In this document: positions 5,495 to 7,574 of the stretch, piece by piece
Position numbering within the stretch: the stretch's first letter is position 1
Layout of the letters: every line of letters starts with the position of its first letter
From: DATDOY01 sp035293045
Lineage (GTDB): Bacteria > Actinomycetota > Acidimicrobiia > IMCC26256 > JACPCJ01
Assembly (NCBI GenBank): GCA_035293045.1
Contig: DATDOY010000055.1
Coordinates: forward strand, 1-7,574
DNA length: 7,574 nt
Reading direction: 5' to 3'
Translations under genes and position numbers: made by a program
Notes under the pieces: model-generated
What the model saw: the letters and a program-made list of their open reading frames with translations, nothing else
Database searches by the model: none
What the model was told of the DNA's origin: nothing

Positions 5495-5517
5495 CTTCGA
5501 ACGGTCGTTCGTATTAT
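5489..5517 (+). promoter_or_regulatory. Predicted lexA promoter
   Basis: -10 TATTAT at 5512-5517, one mismatch from TATAAT. The -35 is poor: TGTTTG at 5489-5494 with 17-bp spacing is the best placed candidate. Transcription is expected near 5524, about 134 nt before the chosen lexA ATG. SOS boxes III and IV occupy the -35 and spacer. Confidence 0.55.
5498..5511. promoter_or_regulatory. SOS box IV (LexA operator), perfect arms, in the lexA promoter
   Basis: CGAACGGTCGTTCG with both arms perfect, extended by TT upstream. It directly abuts the lexA -10 hexamer, so LexA binding should exclude RNA polymerase, giving autorepression. Confidence 0.88.
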
Positions 5518-5643
5518 GGTCTGCCCGAGGTCGAAGCCGTGCGTCACACCCCCCTCACAACCCTCAAGAGGGACTGTGAACAACTCGAGCCCCACTCGGC
5601 GTGAGCAGGATGGGGCGATATCCCCCACCGGACCCGCTTACCG

Positions 5644-5649
5644 AAAGGG
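5644..5649 (+). promoter_or_regulatory. Ribosome binding site deciding the lexA start
   Basis: AAAGGG eight bases before ATG 5658. Neither GTG 5601 nor ATG 5610 in the same frame has a comparable, properly spaced site, so the 5658 start is preferred. Confidence 0.65.
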
Positions 5650-5657
5650 CCAACCGC

Positions 5658-6284
5658 ATGCGCCAGCTCACCGCCCGCCAGCGCCAGATCCTCGAGTTCA
5701 TCGCCGAGTTCATGCGCGACCGCGGCTTCCCCCCGAGTGTGCGCGAGATCGCTGAAGCCGTCGGCCTGTCGTCGACGGCCACCGTGCACAACCATCTGGC
5801 CGCCCTCGCCCAGAAGGGCTACCTCCGGCGCGACACCACCAAGCCCCGGGCGCTCGAGCTCAGCTTCGAGCCCCAGTCCGGGGCCAAGATCCGGCGCCGG
5901 CCCGTGCAAAACGTCCCGCTCGTCGGCGACGTCGCCGCCGGCACCGGCGTCCTCGCGGTCGAGAACGTCGAGGAGTTCCACCCGCTCCCCGCCGACTTCG
6001 TGGGCGACGGCGATCTCTTCATGGTCCGCGTGCGTGGCGACTCGATGATCGACGCCGGGATCCTGAGCGGCGACTACGTCGTCGTGCGGGCGCAGCCGAC
6101 CGCCGACAACGGCGACGTGGTGGTGGCGGGGATCAACAACGAGGAGGGCACGGTCAAGGAGTACATGCGAAAGGGCGATCGCGTCGTCCTCCGACCCCAC
6201 AACGCCGAGATGACCGACCTCGTCTACCCCGCCGACCAGGTCACGGTCTTCGGCAAGGTGGTGACGGTTCTCCGTCGCCTCTAG
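5658..6284 (+). CDS. lexA: SOS-response repressor and self-cleaving protease LexA
   Basis: Represses SOS genes by binding CGAAC-N4-GTTCG; RecA-DNA filaments trigger self-cleavage. The product has 208 residues from the chosen ATG, beginning MRQLTARQRQILEFI like canonical LexA. The winged-helix DNA-binding domain spans about 1-66, with the recognition helix around SSTATVHNHLAALAQKGYL (38-56). The cleavage site is Ala94-Gly95 in VGDVAAGTG. The S24-type peptidase domain has nucleophile Ser129 (VRGDSMIDAG) and general-base Lys167 (GTVKEYMRKG). An upstream in-frame GTG (5601) or ATG (5610) would add up to 19 residues but lacks a good ribosome site. Four SOS boxes precede it, indicating autoregulation. 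A glycosylase gene follows after 31 bp, probably in the same transcript. Confidence 0.97.
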   Translation: MRQLTARQRQILEFIAEFMRDRGFPPSVREIAEAVGLSSTATVHNHLAALAQKGYLRRDTTKPRALELSFEPQSGAKIRRRPVQNVPLVGDVAAGTGVLAVENVEEFHPLPADFVGDGDLFMVRVRGDSMIDAGILSGDYVVVRAQPTADNGDVVVAGINNEEGTVKEYMRKGDRVVLRPHNAEMTDLVYPADQVTVFGKVVTVLRRL

Positions 6285-6315
6285 GGCCCGTCCGTCCTCC
6301 ATCATTCGTTCGCCG

Positions 6316-6948
6316 ATGTCCCCATCAACGCTTCCGGCCGCCGACGCCGCCCTCATCAAGGTCGAGCCGCGCTTTGCCCCCCTCGTGCATGCCTTCGGAC
6401 CGTGCACGATCGGGGGGCGCTCGCCTCGGCCGCACTTCGAAGCCCTCGCTCGATCGATCGCCTACCAACAGCTCGCCGGGCGCGCGGCGAGCACCATCTG
6501 GGGTCGGGTTCGCGCCCTCGTCCCCGGCCGCTTCGTCCCCGAGGCCGTGCTCGCGCTGAAGGAAGAGCAACTGCGCGGCGCCGGGTTGTCGGGCGCCAAG
6601 ACCGCCTCGATCCGAGACCTCGCCCTCAAGGTGAGCGCGGGCGAAGTTCCGCTCGCCCGCATCGGGCGCCTCGACGACGAACAGATCATCGAACGCCTCG
6701 TCGTGGTCCGCGGGATCGGACGCTGGACCGCCGAGATGTTCCTCATGTTCCAGCTCGGCCGCCTCGATGTGTGGCCGGCGGGCGACTACGGCGTGCGCAA
6801 GGGATTCTCGGTCGTGAGCGGGATCGACCCCATACCGACCGAGCGCGAGATGGCGGCACACGGCGAGCGTTTCGCGCCGTACCGCTCGGTGGCGGCGTGG
6901 TACTGCTGGCGGGTGCTCGACGGCGAGGCGGCAGCGGCCGCGGAGTAA
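6316..6948 (+). CDS. DNA-3-methyladenine glycosylase II, AlkA/MAG-type HhH-GPD base-excision enzyme
   Basis: Removes alkylated purines from DNA to start base-excision repair. The 210 residues are about the size of the compact Mag1-like branch, lacking the N-terminal domain of E. coli AlkA. HFEALARSIAYQQLAGRAAS (40-59) is the characteristic first conserved helix with its QQL motif. The helix-hairpin-helix is at about 128-146 (VVRGIGRWTAEMFLMF), and the catalytic Asp is Asp157 in WPAGDYGVRKGF, matching AlkA Asp238 by context. No iron-sulfur cysteine cluster is seen. ATG 6316 has no evident Shine-Dalgarno; it begins 31 bp after lexA, so coupling or read-through from lexA is likely. That would make alkylation repair part of the SOS transcript (inference). 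The Ala/Glu-rich C-terminus is low complexity. Confidence 0.93.
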   Translation: MSPSTLPAADAALIKVEPRFAPLVHAFGPCTIGGRSPRPHFEALARSIAYQQLAGRAASTIWGRVRALVPGRFVPEAVLALKEEQLRGAGLSGAKTASIRDLALKVSAGEVPLARIGRLDDEQIIERLVVVRGIGRWTAEMFLMFQLGRLDVWPAGDYGVRKGFSVVSGIDPIPTEREMAAHGERFAPYRSVAAWYCWRVLDGEAAAAAE

Positions 6949-6998
6949 GTGCGGGAAATGGCTTGCCGCGCGGGCCACCCGGACGCAACCTTGTCTGC

Positions 6999-7487
6999 AT
7001 GCCCGACTTCACCATCCGACGAGCCACCGCCGACGACGCGGATGCCTTCGTCGAGAACATGTGGGCCGTGGGCGCCGAGGGTCGCTGGATCGGCACCGAG
7101 GTCCCGTTCGACAAGGAGGAACGAGCTGAGCGATTCCGGGCGTTCGTCGCCGACCTCCGCACGGCGAACCTGGTCGCTGAAGTCGACGGTGTCGTCGTCG
7201 GACACCTCGGGCTCCATCCCACCCCCTACGGCACTCTCGAACTCGGCATGACCATCGTCGACGGTCACCGCGAGCGGGGCATGGGAACCGCGCTCATGGA
7301 AGCCGGCCTCGAGTGGGCCCGCACGACCGACGCCCACAAGATCGAACTCCAGGTGTGGCCCGACAATGCGCGAGCGATCGCGCTCTACGAGAAGTTCGGC
7401 TTCCAGCGCGAGGGCTATCTCACCCACCACTATCGGCGGCGCGATGGGTCCCTGCGCGACGCCATCATCATGGGCCTGCTGCTCTAG
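6999..7487 (+). CDS. GNAT-family N-acetyltransferase
   Basis: Transfers an acetyl group from acetyl-CoA to an unidentified amine; substrate not assignable. It has 162 residues. The N-terminal beta strand FTIRRATADDADAF (4-17) is typical of GNAT proteins. The strand pair LVAEVDGVVVGHLGL (58-72) is followed by the acetyl-CoA pyrophosphate loop HRERGMGTALM (90-100), with the R-G-x-G core. Then come IELQVWPDNARAIALYEKFGF (115-135), the classic motif B, and REGYLTHHYRRRDG near the C-terminus. ATG 6999 was chosen because the fold begins a few residues later; the frame stays open far upstream but that part overlaps the glycosylase gene. The ribosome site is weak. The 50-bp gap after the glycosylase gene allows membership in the lexA transcript. 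Confidence 0.93.
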   Translation: MPDFTIRRATADDADAFVENMWAVGAEGRWIGTEVPFDKEERAERFRAFVADLRTANLVAEVDGVVVGHLGLHPTPYGTLELGMTIVDGHRERGMGTALMEAGLEWARTTDAHKIELQVWPDNARAIALYEKFGFQREGYLTHHYRRRDGSLRDAIIMGLLL

Positions 7488-7525
7488 ATCTGATCGGACG
7501 CCCACGCCACTTGGTGTGCACTTTC

Positions 7526-7563
7526 CGTCGTGATCAGGCCCGATCCGGCGCCGATTCACGACG
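7526..7563. terminator. Inverted repeat downstream of the GNAT gene, possible terminator
   Basis: CGTCGTGA (7526-7533) and TCACGACG (7556-7563) are exact reverse complements. With a one-base bulge the stem can continue inward through ATC/GAT and GGC/GCC. It lies 38 bases after the GNAT stop codon. No T-tract follows in the remaining bases, so terminator function is only plausible; an operator for a gene beyond the window is an alternative. Confidence 0.4.
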
Positions 7564-7574
7564 ACAACTGCACA

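Larger units (their letters stand above)
5300..5657. other. Divergent lexA / LysM-gene regulatory region (no gene)
   Basis: A 358-bp non-coding stretch with a relatively AT-rich centre (about 5436-5520), containing four LexA-type operators and two divergent promoters. The leader toward lexA carries a small hairpin TGGGG-N7-CCCCA (5611-5627), and the leader toward the LysM gene is about 140 nt. No tRNA, riboswitch or convincing small ORF was seen here. Confidence 0.8.

Noticed and set aside
5611..5627. Small hairpin TGGGG-N7-CCCCA in the lexA leader as a regulatory RNA element
   Set aside because: Only five base pairs; too weak and common in G/C-rich DNA to claim function.
5601..5657. N-terminal extension of LexA from GTG 5601 or ATG 5610
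   Set aside because: No properly spaced ribosome site; the preferred ATG 5658 has AAAGGG eight bases upstream and begins exactly as canonical LexA does. Not fully excluded.
5544..6407. Minus-strand 287-codon open frame opposite lexA
   Set aside because: Antisense shadow of lexA, where the plus strand carries cleavage and catalytic motifs.
6325..6978. Minus-strand 217-codon open frame opposite the glycosylase
   Set aside because: Shadow of the HhH-GPD gene, which has full family motifs on the plus strand.
6402..6998. Fusion of the acetyltransferase with a 199-residue upstream domain
   Set aside because: The upstream portion is out of frame with, and overlaps, the glycosylase gene; it is Arg/Pro-rich shadow sequence.

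Overview
This window is high-GC DNA (coding regions mostly G/C at third codon positions) from an actinomycete-type chromosome. The gene order is lexA divergent from a LysM membrane protein gene, followed by nrdR and a vitamin-B12-dependent ribonucleotide reductase gene (nrdJ). This is the classic actinobacterial lexA / chiZ-yneA-like / nrdR neighbourhood; in Mycobacterium tuberculosis the corresponding run is lexA-Rv2719c-nrdR. The SOS operators have the actinobacterial/Gram-positive form CGAAC-N4-GTTCG. Actinomycetota is well supported. A deep lineage such as Acidimicrobiia is only a guess from the protein style.

Layout. Minus strand, from right to left: a LysM/one-TM protein (4781-5299), a VOC/glyoxalase-fold protein (4256-4717), nrdR (3690-4193, GTG start), then nrdJ (3447 to beyond base 1, C-terminus missing). 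Plus strand: lexA (5658-6284), an AlkA-type 3-methyladenine DNA glycosylase (6316-6948) and a GNAT acetyltransferase (6999-7487). The 358-bp gap between the LysM gene and lexA holds four SOS boxes and two divergent promoters. The 242-bp gap between nrdR and nrdJ holds a strong sigma70-type promoter and two NrdR-box-like sites whose centres are 31 bp apart.

The most notable object is a 399-residue intein with a LAGLIDADG homing endonuclease (1189-2385) inside nrdJ. I translated the nrdJ frame by hand codon by codon from 3447 to 1 and found no stop or frameshift. The intein sits between Asn-Pro and Cys of the catalytic Asn-x-Cys-x-Glu motif, so the thiyl-radical cysteine of the reductase is also the +1 nucleophile of protein splicing. 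The unspliced protein therefore cannot have an assembled active site. A second oddity in nrdJ is a sharply bounded run of about 38 codons with A/T third positions (607-720), next to the conserved APTGT active-site loop. It may be the scar of another recombination or homing event.

How the genes work together: LexA should repress itself, the downstream glycosylase and the divergent LysM division-control protein. NrdR should repress nrdJ according to nucleotide levels. The window thus places the DNA-damage response beside dNTP supply, with the reductase itself carrying a splicing element.
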